Assembly (NCBI GenBank): GCA_036407035.1 | Contig: DASXAA010000220.1 | Location: 1 to 15,759 of the forward strand | DNA: 15,759 bases | Source: JACVRW01 sp036407035 | GTDB lineage: Bacteria; Actinomycetota; Thermoleophilia; Solirubrobacterales; Thermoleophilaceae | Reading direction: 5' to 3' | In this document: in pieces, positions 5,316 to 12,809 of the stretch | Layout of the letters: every line of letters begins with the position of its first letter | Position numbering within the stretch: position 1 is the stretch's first letter | Position numbers and translations under genes: made by a program | The notes under the pieces: model-generated | The model's input: only the letters and a program-made list of their open reading frames with translations | What the model was told of the DNA's origin: nothing | Database searches by the model: none

Positions 5316-6818
5316 GTGAGGATCGACCGCCGGGCGTTCCTGGCCCGCTCCGCCGGCGGTGCGCTGGCGGTGGCCCTGCCGCAGCTGCCGCTCGCGGAAC
5401 CGAGCGCGCCGGTGCTCCCGAAGCGGGCCGCCCGCGCCCTGCGCGCGGCGGTGCGCGGCCCGGTGCTCTTCCCCGGGACCCCCGGATACCGCGGCGCGCG
5501 GCTCGTCTACAACCTCCGCTACGACGGCAGGAAGCCGGACGCGGTCGCCCAGCCGCTCGACACGCGCGACGTGCAGGCGATCGTCAAGTGGGCGGGCCGC
5601 TTCGACGTGCCGATCGTCCCGAAGTCCGGCGGGCACTCGTACGCGGGCTACTCGACCACCTCGAACGGCGTGGTGGTGGACCTCTCGCGGCTGCGCCGCA
5701 TCCGCGTCAGCCCCGGCTCGAAGCGGGCGTCGGTCGGCGGCGGCGTGCAGCTGATCGACCTCTACGCGGCGCTGTCGGCGCACGGGCTCACGGTTCCGGC
5801 CGGCTCGTGTCCGAGCGTGGGGGTGGGCGGGCACGCGCTCGGCGGCGGGATGGGCCTGGCGGGCCGCAAGTTCGGGCTCGCGTCCGACAACATCCGCGGC
5901 CTCACGATCGTCACCGCCGACGGTCGCGCGCGGCAGATCGACTCCGGCACGAACGCCGACCTGCTCTGGGCCTGCCGCGGCGGCGGCGGGGGCAATTTCG
6001 GGATCGTCACGAGCTTCACGTTCAAGGTCCACCGGGCGCGGAGCGCCGCCTGGTTCAACATCACCTGGCCGTGGTCGCACGCGAGCGCGGCGCTGGACGC
6101 GTGGCAGCGGCTCGTGCCGCACGCCCCCGACGGGCTGACCGCGATCTTCCACCTGACCACCGGCGGCAGCTCCCCGATCGCGAGTGTGAGCGGGCAGTAC
6201 TTCGGCTCCACCGCGGCGCTGCGCCGCCTGATCGCCCCGCTCACGCGCGTGGGCGGCAACCTCTCGATCGGCAGCTCCTCCTACATGTCGCTGATGCTGC
6301 GCTGGGCCGGCTGCCTCGGGGATCCGGTGGCCGAGTGCCACACGCGCGGTACGCGGCCGGGCGGCGACCTGCCGCGGGCGTCCTTCCAGGCCAAGTCCGA
6401 CTACGTCGACCGGCCGCTGTCCGCCAGGGCGCGGGCCACCGCCATCGACTGGATCGAGCGCCGCCAGCGCACGCCTTCGAACGGTTCCGGCGCGCTGTTG
6501 CTCGACTCCTACGGCGGCGCGATCAACCGCGTGAAGCCGGACGCGACCGCATTCGTCCACCGCGGCCAGCTCTTCTGCATCCAGTACCTCGCCTACTACG
6601 GCAACTCCGCGGCGACCGCGGCGTGGCTGCGCGGGGTGCACCGCGCGATGAGCCCGTACGTGTCCGGGGAGGCGTACCAGAACTACATCGACCCGGGCCT
6701 TCGCTCGTGGCAGCGGGAGTACTACGGCGCCAACCTCGGCGAGCTGCGCGAGGTCAAGAAGAAGTACGACCCGGACTTCATGTTCCGGTTCCGCCAGGCG
6801 ATCCCGCCGGCCGCCTGA
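5316..6818 (+). CDS. Tat-exported FAD-dependent oxidase, berberine-bridge-enzyme-like (bicovalent FAD)
   Basis: The product is 500 aa. The N-terminus MRIDRRAFLARSAGGALAVA is a twin-arginine signal, so the enzyme folds and loads FAD before export. The FAD-binding PCMH fold carries both covalent attachment signatures of the BBE/glucooligosaccharide-oxidase branch: KSGGHSYAGYS (103-113, H107 for the 8-alpha-histidyl link) and AGSCPSVGVGGHALGGGMG (162-180, C165 for the 6-S-cysteinyl link). The C-terminal BBE segment is present, with YQNYIDPGL, REYYGANLGEL and KKKYDPDFMFRFRQAI. Known relatives oxidise sugars, alcohols or alkaloid-like compounds with oxygen; the substrate here is unknown. Starting at the GTG at 5316 gives an intact Tat signal. 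The MFS gene follows after 22 bp, probably in the same transcript. Confidence 0.92.
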   Translation: MRIDRRAFLARSAGGALAVALPQLPLAEPSAPVLPKRAARALRAAVRGPVLFPGTPGYRGARLVYNLRYDGRKPDAVAQPLDTRDVQAIVKWAGRFDVPIVPKSGGHSYAGYSTTSNGVVVDLSRLRRIRVSPGSKRASVGGGVQLIDLYAALSAHGLTVPAGSCPSVGVGGHALGGGMGLAGRKFGLASDNIRGLTIVTADGRARQIDSGTNADLLWACRGGGGGNFGIVTSFTFKVHRARSAAWFNITWPWSHASAALDAWQRLVPHAPDGLTAIFHLTTGGSSPIASVSGQYFGSTAALRRLIAPLTRVGGNLSIGSSSYMSLMLRWAGCLGDPVAECHTRGTRPGGDLPRASFQAKSDYVDRPLSARARATAIDWIERRQRTPSNGSGALLLDSYGGAINRVKPDATAFVHRGQLFCIQYLAYYGNSAATAAWLRGVHRAMSPYVSGEAYQNYIDPGLRSWQREYYGANLGELREVKKKYDPDFMFRFRQAIPPAA

Positions 6819-6840
6819 ACCGCCCTGGCACCATGGGCGC

Positions 6841-8070
6841 GTGGATCGCGACTCCCTCAGGCGCCTGCGAGCGCAGCCCGGCTACCTCGCGTTCGTCTCG
6901 GCGGCGACGCTCGCGCGCGTCTCCGACGAGATGTTCTCGGTCGGCGTCGTGCTGCTCGTGCTGGACCGCACGGACAGCCCCGCGCTGGCGGGCGTCGTGG
7001 TCTCGGCGGTCTCGCTGCCGAGCCTGCTGACCGCGCCGCTGCTGGGCGCCTGGCTCGACGCGACCGGCCGTCGGCGGCCGCTGATGGTGATGGACCAGCT
7101 CCTGATCGCCGGGGTGCTGGTGGCGCTCGTGGCGGCGATCGGGAACGCGCCGAACTGGACGATCCCGCTGATCGTGCTGCTCGCCGGCCTCACCTACCCG
7201 CTGTCGTTCGGCGGGTTCACGAGCCTGATCCCGGCGATCGTGCCCGAGGAGCTGCTGGCGCCCGCGAACGCGTTCGAGACCTCGAGCTTCAACTTCGCGC
7301 TGGTCATCGGCCCGGCGCTGGCGGGCACGCTGTCGGCGACGCTCGGGCCGTCGGCGCCGCTGCTCCTGGAGGCGGCGCTGGCGCTCGGCGCGCTCGCGCT
7401 GATCCTCCGCATCCCCGGGATCGACGGCACGGGCGAGGCCCCCGACCGCCCGCTCGGACAGGTCGCCGTCGAGGGGCTGCGGCAGATCGTCGAGGTGCCC
7501 GAGCTGCGCGGCGTGACCGCGGCCGGAGCGCTCGGGCTCGCGGGCATGGGGCTGCTGGCGGTGGGCTTCCCGATCTTCGCGGTGGAGCACCTGGACGCTC
7601 CCCGCAGCGACGCCGGCTACATGTGGGCGGCCTTCGCGGTCGGGTCGACGGTGGGCGCGCTCGCGCTCGTGCGGCTGCAGGACCGCATCCCTCCGTGGCG
7701 GATCGTGGTGACGGCGCTGCCGGTGTTCGGGGCGCTGATGCTCACCTGGCCGCTCGCCGGCTCGCTCGCCGTGATGCTCTGCCTTATCGCGCTCGCCGCG
7801 CTGGCCGACGGGCCGGCCCTGGCGGCGACCTTCGCCACGCGCCAGCAGCTGGTCCCGTCGTCGCTCCACGGGCAGGTGTTCACGACTGCCGCGGGCTTCA
7901 AGGTCGGCTCGTTCGCGGCCGGCGCGGCCCTGGGCGGGCCGATCGCGAGCGGGCTCGGCTCTGCCGACGCGATCGTCATCGCGGCCATGGCGCAGTTCGC
8001 CGCGGCGGCCGTCGGCGTCACACTGATGAAGCTGCCCGCGCGGCGCGCGGCGGCGGCCGTTCAGCGCTGA
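6841..8070 (+). CDS. MFS transporter (12-helix type)
   Basis: The product is 409 aa with about twelve hydrophobic segments and a central break near residues 195-215 (after LILRIPGI), typical of MFS proteins. Motif A appears as GAWLDATGRRRPL (69-81). The N-terminal GYLAFVSAATLARVSDEMFSVG resembles MFS exporters of the MFS_3/enterobactin-exporter sort, but no substrate can be named. The GTG at 6841 follows the oxidase stop by 22 bp with no -10-like hexamer between, so the two genes are probably co-transcribed. A nearby ATG at 6833 is out of frame. The gene converges on the 8061-8690 gene, overlapping it by 10 bp at the stops (TCAGCGCTGA). Confidence 0.85.
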   Translation: MDRDSLRRLRAQPGYLAFVSAATLARVSDEMFSVGVVLLVLDRTDSPALAGVVVSAVSLPSLLTAPLLGAWLDATGRRRPLMVMDQLLIAGVLVALVAAIGNAPNWTIPLIVLLAGLTYPLSFGGFTSLIPAIVPEELLAPANAFETSSFNFALVIGPALAGTLSATLGPSAPLLLEAALALGALALILRIPGIDGTGEAPDRPLGQVAVEGLRQIVEVPELRGVTAAGALGLAGMGLLAVGFPIFAVEHLDAPRSDAGYMWAAFAVGSTVGALALVRLQDRIPPWRIVVTALPVFGALMLTWPLAGSLAVMLCLIALAALADGPALAATFATRQQLVPSSLHGQVFTTAAGFKVGSFAAGAALGGPIASGLGSADAIVIAAMAQFAAAAVGVTLMKLPARRAAAAVQR

Positions 8071-8690
8071 GGCCGGCGCGCAGGCGGTTCGGCACCGCCC
8101 TCCTCGCCGGCCGGCGCGTCGTCGCGCCCGAGCCGCTGGGTCGGCGCGGCGGGGTCCACGACGTCCTCCCAGCCGGGGGAGTCCGCGGGCCGCTCGGCCT
8201 CGGGGGCGGGCGGCCGCTCGGCCTCGGGGGGCACGGGCCGCGCGGGCTCGCGGGCGGGCCGCTCATCCGGCGCGGACTCGGGGTCGGGCCGCGTCGTCGC
8301 GTGCTCCGGCGGCAGGTCGTCGGCCGGCCGCTTGGCCCGCTCGCGCGCGCCCGCCACGACCAGGATCGCCGCGCAGGCCAGCGCGAGCAGGTTCTGGCCG
8401 AGCGGCCTGTCGAACAGGCGCGCGACGATCAGCACGCCGGCCCAGATGCCCGCCGCCGCGATCGCGGTCCCGTCGCCGAACGGCAGGTGGAAGCGCTTGC
8501 CCTCGGCGCGGGCCCGCAGCAGCGCGAGCACGCCGACGGCGATCAGGATCTCCGCCGCCTCCACGAACGAGAACGGTCCGAACGTGCTCACGATCAGGAG
8601 CAGGGCGCCGATCGCCGCGATGCGCTGCTCGGCGTTCAGCAGCCGGAACGTGCGCACCGCCCCGCGGGCCATGGCCCCGGCGTCAGCCAT
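8061..8690 (-). CDS. Four-helix membrane protein with Pro/Glu/Arg-rich tail, function unknown
   Basis: The product is 209 aa. Four hydrophobic segments lie near residues 22-40, 44-60, 75-93 and 98-115, followed by a disordered, charged, Pro-rich cytoplasmic tail (about 120-209). The tail contains repeated PEAERP units (155-168) and ends in a stretch with DPAAPTQRLGRDD. The latter loosely resembles Thr sites recognised by FHA domains in actinobacterial signalling, but this is weak. The ATG at 8690 is chosen because it overlaps the stop of the DUF2203 gene by 8 bp and gives a compact N-terminus; an upstream alternative at 8714 would run deeper into that gene. It is the last gene of the EVE-DUF2203 operon. 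Confidence 0.75.
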   Translation of the reverse strand: MADAGAMARGAVRTFRLLNAEQRIAAIGALLLIVSTFGPFSFVEAAEILIAVGVLALLRARAEGKRFHLPFGDGTAIAAAGIWAGVLIVARLFDRPLGQNLLALACAAILVVAGARERAKRPADDLPPEHATTRPDPESAPDERPAREPARPVPPEAERPPAPEAERPADSPGWEDVVDPAAPTQRLGRDDAPAGEEGGAEPPARRPQR

Positions 8691-9075
8691 CGTCGAGCGG
8701 GCGCCGCCCCGCAAAGCCGGCGTCGGGCTCGTGCCAGAACCCGATCTCCTGCTCGCCCTCTTCCCAGCAGAGGTACACCTCGCGCCCGTCGCGCAGCGCC
8801 GGGAAGTCGATCAGCCCGCGATCGAGGTCGCGCAGCACGATCTCGCGCTCGCGCAGCTCCAGCATCGACTCGCGGAGCTCCAGGAACGCCTCCGACACCG
8901 TGCGGCCCGGCGTGCCGCCGCCGTTGGTCGGCCCCGCCTCGGAGAGCGCCTCGCGCGCCTCCCTGTCGCCGAGCCGCTCGCGCGCCGAGCGCATCCTCGC
9001 GAGGAGCTCCACCACCCGCGGCAGGGCCGTGGTGGCCTCCTCCAGCGTGTAGTGCCGGCGCGACTGCCCGCTCAC
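8683..9075 (-). CDS. DUF2203 family protein
   Basis: The product is 130 aa and matches DUF2203 over its whole length: an N-terminal HYTLEEATTALPRVVELL (8-25), a long helical middle with alternating acidic and basic residues that could form a coiled coil, and a conserved C-terminal half with GLIDFPALRDGREVYLCW (87-104) and EIGFWHEPDAGFAGRRPL (110-127). The family has no established function; the dense conserved aromatic, acidic and His residues at the end suggest a binding or active site. The GTG at 9075 overlaps the upstream EVE stop (GTGA), and starting there puts the first conserved motif at residue 8. A longer start would run antisense-like Arg-rich sequence inside the EVE gene. Confidence 0.88.
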   Translation of the reverse strand: MSGQSRRHYTLEEATTALPRVVELLARMRSARERLGDREAREALSEAGPTNGGGTPGRTVSEAFLELRESMLELREREIVLRDLDRGLIDFPALRDGREVYLCWEEGEQEIGFWHEPDAGFAGRRPLDDG

Positions 9076-9533
9076 GCCGCCGCGCGTGCGTCCGAGGCCT
9101 CCCGCATGCGGCGCTCGAGCAGGGCGGCGTCGGAGTCGGACACCGCCCGCAGCTGCCCCTGGAAGGCGAGATGCCAGTGATCGGCCGGCCACTTGCGGAC
9201 GTGCTCGAGCTCGCCCGCCAGCTCCACGGCGGGCACGAAGTCCTCCTCGTCGAGCACGATCTCGGGCGCGGTCTCGAAGCGCCAGGGATAGGGGTCCGGG
9301 TTGCCCGGCTTGCCGGGCCAGATCCGCTCACGGTCCTCGTACATCTCGCCCGTCACGCGCACGATCCCGCCGAAGGCCTGCTCGACGGTCACGTAGAAGA
9401 CGATCCGGTCGCCCGGGTGGATCTGCTCCGCCATCCCGCGGCGGCGCTCCTTGGCGCCGATCACCCGGAAACCGCGTTCCCGGGTGGCCCGGAAGTTGTC
9501 GAGCGAGCCTGTGAGCACCCAGGTCTTGGCCAC
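9072..9533 (-). CDS. EVE domain (PUA-like) protein
   Basis: The 153-aa product is a single EVE domain. Typical features are the opening WVLTGSLDNFRATRERGF (5-22), the strand GDRIVFYVTVEQAFGGIVRV (41-60), TGEMYEDRERIW (61-72), YPWRFE (82-87) and a C-terminal helical region. EVE domains are PUA-like readers; some members bind modified bases such as 5-methyl- or hydroxymethylcytosine, often in defence proteins, but stand-alone members also occur outside defence. No methyltransferase of the restriction type or nuclease is adjacent, so a defence role is not supported here. The GTG at 9533 begins right at the domain and follows TAGGCT by 7 nt. It heads a three-gene minus-strand operon with 4-bp and 8-bp overlaps. 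Confidence 0.87.
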   Translation of the reverse strand: MAKTWVLTGSLDNFRATRERGFRVIGAKERRRGMAEQIHPGDRIVFYVTVEQAFGGIVRVTGEMYEDRERIWPGKPGNPDPYPWRFETAPEIVLDEEDFVPAVELAGELEHVRKWPADHWHLAFQGQLRAVSDSDAALLERRMREASDARAAA

Positions 9534-9540
9534 GCGCCGA

Positions 9541-9565
9541 AGCCTACCGCCGCCCGTTGTAACGT
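9541..9565. promoter_or_regulatory. Divergent -10 elements, EVE operon and 73-aa gene
   Basis: TAGGCT on the minus strand (9546-9541) ends 7 nt before the GTG at 9533. TAACGT on the plus strand (9560-9565) ends 11 nt before the ATG at 9577. The minus hexamer is identical to that of the zinc-ribbon gene. The sites are 13 bp apart. No clear -35 is visible. Confidence 0.5.
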
Positions 9566-9576
9566 TCCGGCCTGCC

Positions 9577-9798
9577 ATGGCGGACGAGGAACTGCATCTC
9601 ATCGGGCCGGACGAGATCGCCTACAGGCTCGATCTCACCCCGGCGCAGCTGAAGATCACCTGGACGGCGCTGAGGTCCCTGCTGGACGACTTCGGCCACG
9701 ACGAGCGGGACGTGGCGGGCGTCGTGCGCGAGGTGCTCTCGAAGCTTCCGGACGAGCACGCAATACGCTCAATCGACATCGGCAAGGGGCGCAGCTGA
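9577..9798 (+). CDS. Small 73-aa protein, function unknown
   Basis: The product is acidic and predicted mostly helical: MADEELHLIGPDEIAYRLDL, then a helix with TPAQLKITWTALRSLLDDFG (21-40), then DERDVAGVVREVLSKL (42-57). There is no signal peptide, cysteine or membrane segment, so it should be cytoplasmic. The segment IAYRLDLTPAQLKITWTALR could be helix-turn-helix-like in spacing, but this is not a confident match. The ATG at 9577 is the first start after the divergent promoter region. The next gene begins 46 bp downstream without a visible -10 of its own, so the two may be transcribed together. I do not recognise the family. Confidence 0.7.
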   Translation: MADEELHLIGPDEIAYRLDLTPAQLKITWTALRSLLDDFGHDERDVAGVVREVLSKLPDEHAIRSIDIGKGRS

Positions 9799-9844
9799 GC
9801 GCTACTAAGGCGGCCGCCCGGTGTTGTGGGCGGCTGTACGACGC

Positions 9845-11368
9845 ATGACAGACCGGCCAACCCGTAGGGAGATCATCCGCGCGGGCGGCGCTTCCGCCGC
9901 CGGCATCGCCCTGCTCGGGGCCGGCTGCGACAGCTCCTCCAAGCCGGCCGCCACCGCCGCCGCGAAGCCGAGGCCGATCAAGCGCGCCACCGCGCCCCCG
10001 GGAGCGCTGAACGTGGTGGTGTTCATCTGCGACAGCATGCGCGTGGATCACGCCTACGGCCCGCGGGCGCGGATGGAGACGCTCGACAGGCTCGCGACCC
10101 AGGGCCTCCGCTTCACCCGCGTGCGGCCGGAGGCGATGCCGACGATCCCGGCGCGGCGCTCGATCATGACCGGGCACCGCATCTTCCCGTTCCGCCACTG
10201 GCACCCCTACGAGGGCCTGCCGCCGCAGCCGGGCTGGGAGCCGGTCGGGCACGAGCGCCAGATGTGGACGCAGGTGCTCCAGCGCGAGGGCTGGACGACC
10301 GGCTACGTGACCGACAACCCCCACCTGCTCGCGAAGGTGCACGACAGGTTCCGCGCGAAGTTCGACCGCGCGGAGGTCGTGGTGGGCCAGGTGCCGCTGC
10401 GCCGCAAGCCCACCCGCCCGGTGTCCCAGGACGAGCTCTACAAGCACCTTCCCCCCGTGCTGCGCGGGTCGCGCGCGGAGCCGCGCATGAAGGCGTACCT
10501 GTCCGCCAACCCGCGCGGCCGCGACGAGCAGGACTTCCTCGCGCCGCGTGTGCACCGCAAGGCGATGGACTGGCTCGACTGGGCCAAGACGCGCCAGCCG
10601 TTCGCGCTCGTGGTCGACAACTTCGACGCGCACGAACCCTGGGACGCCCCGCCCAACCTCATCGACATCTACGACACGCCCACCACGCCCGGCGTCGAGC
10701 CGATCCAGCCGTTCCCGACGCCCGCCGCGCAGTGGCGCAAGGAGGGCCTCTCGCCCGCGCTCGTCAGGCGCATGTCCCACCTGTACGCGGCCGAGATGAC
10801 GATGGTGGACCGCTGGGTCGGCCACACGCTCGCCAAGCTCGAGAACCTGGGCCTCGCGGACAAGACCGTGGTCGTCCTGATCAGCGACCACGGGGTGCTG
10901 CTCGGCGAGTACGGGTGGGTCGGCAAGCGCTACACGGAGCTGCACCACGAGCTCACGCACGTCCCGTTCCTGATCCGCCACCCGGAGGGCAAGGCGAAGG
11001 GGGTCTCGAGCCGCTACTTCGCCTCGACGCACGACGTGGGTCCCACGGTGCTGTCGATGCTGGGCTTCGACCGGCCGCACTCGATGAACGGGGCCGACGT
11101 GTCCGTGCTGCTCGACGGCAAGAAGCCGCCGGCGCGCCGCTACTACGTGTCCGCGTACACCGACCACGTGATGGCCGGCGACGGGCGCTGGCACCTGATC
11201 GCGAACAACCAGGGCGGCGAGAAACGCCTCTACGACCTGAAGCGCGACCCCCACGAGCGGCACAACGTCGCCGCCCGATACCCGCAGCACGCGAACCGCC
11301 TCTGGCGGGCGATCGTGAGGCAGGCGGGCGGGCCGCTGCCGAAGTTCAAGATCAGCAGCCCGGGCTAG
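9845..11368 (+). CDS. Exported sulfatase-fold (alkaline phosphatase superfamily) enzyme with Thr at nucleophile position
   Basis: The product is 507 aa. The N-terminus has a twin arginine (TRREIIRAGGASAAG) and then LLGAGCDSSSKPA, which could be a lipobox with C28, so a Tat-exported lipoprotein is likely. The sulfatase fold is clear: VVVFICDSMRVDH (57-69, D63 metal ligand), the nucleophile motif PTIPARRSIMTG (99-110), HEPW (263-266), LISDHGVLLGEYG (345-357, D348/H349) and K361 before the VPFLIRHP strand. In sulfatases the C/S-x-P-x-R motif begins with a Cys or Ser that becomes formylglycine; here it reads T100-I-P-A-R. Thr acts directly as nucleophile in lipoteichoic-acid-synthase-type relatives, so a phosphotransferase or phosphodiesterase role is more likely than sulfate ester hydrolysis. 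ATG 9845 is preferred over GTG 9821 because it gives a compact signal sequence. Confidence 0.87.
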   Translation: MTDRPTRREIIRAGGASAAGIALLGAGCDSSSKPAATAAAKPRPIKRATAPPGALNVVVFICDSMRVDHAYGPRARMETLDRLATQGLRFTRVRPEAMPTIPARRSIMTGHRIFPFRHWHPYEGLPPQPGWEPVGHERQMWTQVLQREGWTTGYVTDNPHLLAKVHDRFRAKFDRAEVVVGQVPLRRKPTRPVSQDELYKHLPPVLRGSRAEPRMKAYLSANPRGRDEQDFLAPRVHRKAMDWLDWAKTRQPFALVVDNFDAHEPWDAPPNLIDIYDTPTTPGVEPIQPFPTPAAQWRKEGLSPALVRRMSHLYAAEMTMVDRWVGHTLAKLENLGLADKTVVVLISDHGVLLGEYGWVGKRYTELHHELTHVPFLIRHPEGKAKGVSSRYFASTHDVGPTVLSMLGFDRPHSMNGADVSVLLDGKKPPARRYYVSAYTDHVMAGDGRWHLIANNQGGEKRLYDLKRDPHERHNVAARYPQHANRLWRAIVRQAGGPLPKFKISSPG

Positions 11369-11400
11369 ACCGGAGGGAATAGAGCTTCGCCACGCCCGGT

Positions 11401-11406
11401 TAACGT
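11401..11406 (+). promoter_or_regulatory. Putative -10 element (TAACGT) of secreted peptidase gene
   Basis: TAACGT ends 4 nt before the ATG at 11411, in the 42-bp gap after the sulfatase-fold gene. The hexamer is identical to the one before the 73-aa gene. The spacing is shorter than at the other sites, so this is the least certain of the set. Confidence 0.35.
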
Positions 11407-11410
11407 GGGT

Positions 11411-12808
11411 ATGAAATCCACGCTGCTCGTGCTCACCGTTCTCGCCGCGCTGTCGCTCGCCGGCCCGGCGTCCGCGGCCCCGAAGATCGACTGGAAGCCC
11501 TGCGACGACGGCTTCGAGTGCGCGACCGTCAAGGTGCCGCTCGACTACGACCGTCCCCACGGGCGCACGATCGAGCTGGCGCTGACGCGCGCCCGCGCCG
11601 CCGATCCCGCCACGAGGCTGGGCTCGGTGTTCTTCCACCCGGGCGGCCCCGGCGACTCGGGCGTCGACTCGATCCACAACGCCCCGCCGCAGGCGATCGC
11701 GGCGATCACCCGCCGATACGACGTGATCGGCTTCGACTCGCGCGGCGCCGGGCACAGCAGGCCGGTCGTCGACTGCAAGGTCGACCAGGAGCGCGACGGT
11801 GTCTACTCGCAGCCGTTCGCGCGGCCCGAGACGCTCGACGTCCTCGCGCTCGTGGACCACACGCAGCGCTACCTGCGGCGCTGCACGCGGCTGAACGGCG
11901 ACCTGCTGGAGCACATGAGCAGCGCCGACGTCGCGCGCGACCTGGCCGTCCTGCGCGCAGCGGTCGGCGACGAGCGGCTGAACCTCATCGGCCACTCCTA
12001 CGGGACGTTCGTCGGCGCCACCTACGCGAGCATGTTCCCCGGCCGCACAGGCCGGATGGTCCTCGACTCGCCGATGGACGCCGAGACGTGGGTCGACGCG
12101 CCGTTCGAGACCACACGCGAGCAGACCGCCGGCCTGGAGGACGAGCTGAAGCGCTTCCTCGCGGCGACCGGGTTCCCGGAGGACGACTTCGACGACCTGA
12201 TGGCGCAGCTCGACCGCGAACCGCTGGGCTCGCTCGACGGCGACGACCTGCGCATCGCATTCATGTCGATCACGAGCCCGCGGGAGTGGCCGGCCTTCAA
12301 GGACGCGCTGACGCAGGCGCAGCACGGCGACGGCAGCGCGCTACGCGATCTGGCCGACGGGTTCTACGGCGGCCGCCTGCTCAACCCGGACCTGGCGGTG
12401 GCGACGCAGGCCGCGGACCAGCGCTACCCGCACCGCGTCGCGCCGTTCCTGCGCGCGGGCCGTCACGCGGCGGCGCTGTTCCCGCACTTCGCGAACAACA
12501 GCGGCTACTCGGAGCTGGCGTACGGGGCGATGCCGGTCTCCGACGCGGACGCGTTCCATGGCCCCTTCCGGAATTCGCCGGGGGCGCCCGCCGCGCTCGT
12601 GATCGGCACCACCCACGACCCATACACGCCCTACGTCTGGGCCAAGCACCTCACCCACGACCTCGGGAACGCGCAGCTGCTCACCTACCGCGGCGACGGC
12701 CACGGGGCGGTCACGGACCTGAACCCGTGCATCGTCGGCCACATGCTCGCGTACCTGGAGGAGGGCGTGCTGCCGCCGGAGGACGCGAGGTGCGTCCAGG
12801 AGGGCTAG
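11411..12808 (+). CDS. Secreted alpha/beta hydrolase, S33 family tripeptidyl-aminopeptidase-like
   Basis: The product is 465 aa. A Sec signal peptide (MKSTLLVLTVLAALSLAGPA, cleavage likely after SAA near residue 23) precedes a mature start PKIDWKPCDDGFECATVKVP, typical of Streptomyces-type TAP/Slp exopeptidases. The oxyanion loop FFHPGGPGDSG (74-84), RYDVIGFDSRGAGHS (102-116) and the nucleophile elbow LIGHSYGTFVG (192-202, S196) are intact. The C-terminal TAP-like segment carries the remaining triad residues, D403 in GTTHDPYTPY and H431 in YRGDGHGAV. It probably removes short N-terminal peptides outside the cell. GTG 11405 is an alternative start giving two more residues. The stop lies 1 bp from the stop of the convergent 56-aa gene. 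Confidence 0.9.
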   Translation: MKSTLLVLTVLAALSLAGPASAAPKIDWKPCDDGFECATVKVPLDYDRPHGRTIELALTRARAADPATRLGSVFFHPGGPGDSGVDSIHNAPPQAIAAITRRYDVIGFDSRGAGHSRPVVDCKVDQERDGVYSQPFARPETLDVLALVDHTQRYLRRCTRLNGDLLEHMSSADVARDLAVLRAAVGDERLNLIGHSYGTFVGATYASMFPGRTGRMVLDSPMDAETWVDAPFETTREQTAGLEDELKRFLAATGFPEDDFDDLMAQLDREPLGSLDGDDLRIAFMSITSPREWPAFKDALTQAQHGDGSALRDLADGFYGGRLLNPDLAVATQAADQRYPHRVAPFLRAGRHAAALFPHFANNSGYSELAYGAMPVSDADAFHGPFRNSPGAPAALVIGTTHDPYTPYVWAKHLTHDLGNAQLLTYRGDGHGAVTDLNPCIVGHMLAYLEEGVLPPEDARCVQEG

Positions 12809-12809
12809 C

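Noticed and set aside
5271..5316. Riboswitch or attenuator in front of the FAD oxidase
   Set aside because: Only 37 bp separate the divergent starts, too little for a structured leader.
4626..6641. 671-aa open frame on the minus strand
   Set aside because: It runs antisense to the clear FAD-oxidase gene, is Arg/Ala/Pro-rich and low in structure, and is a product of high GC content.
9072..9533. EVE protein as part of a modification-dependent restriction system
   Set aside because: It is a stand-alone domain without a fused or neighbouring nuclease or DNA methyltransferase. The methyltransferase at 407-1045 is an O-methyltransferase and far away.
9656..12325. 889-aa open frame on the minus strand
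   Set aside because: It is antisense to the sulfatase-fold and peptidase genes, with His/Arg/Val-rich sequence typical of GC shadow frames and no family motif.
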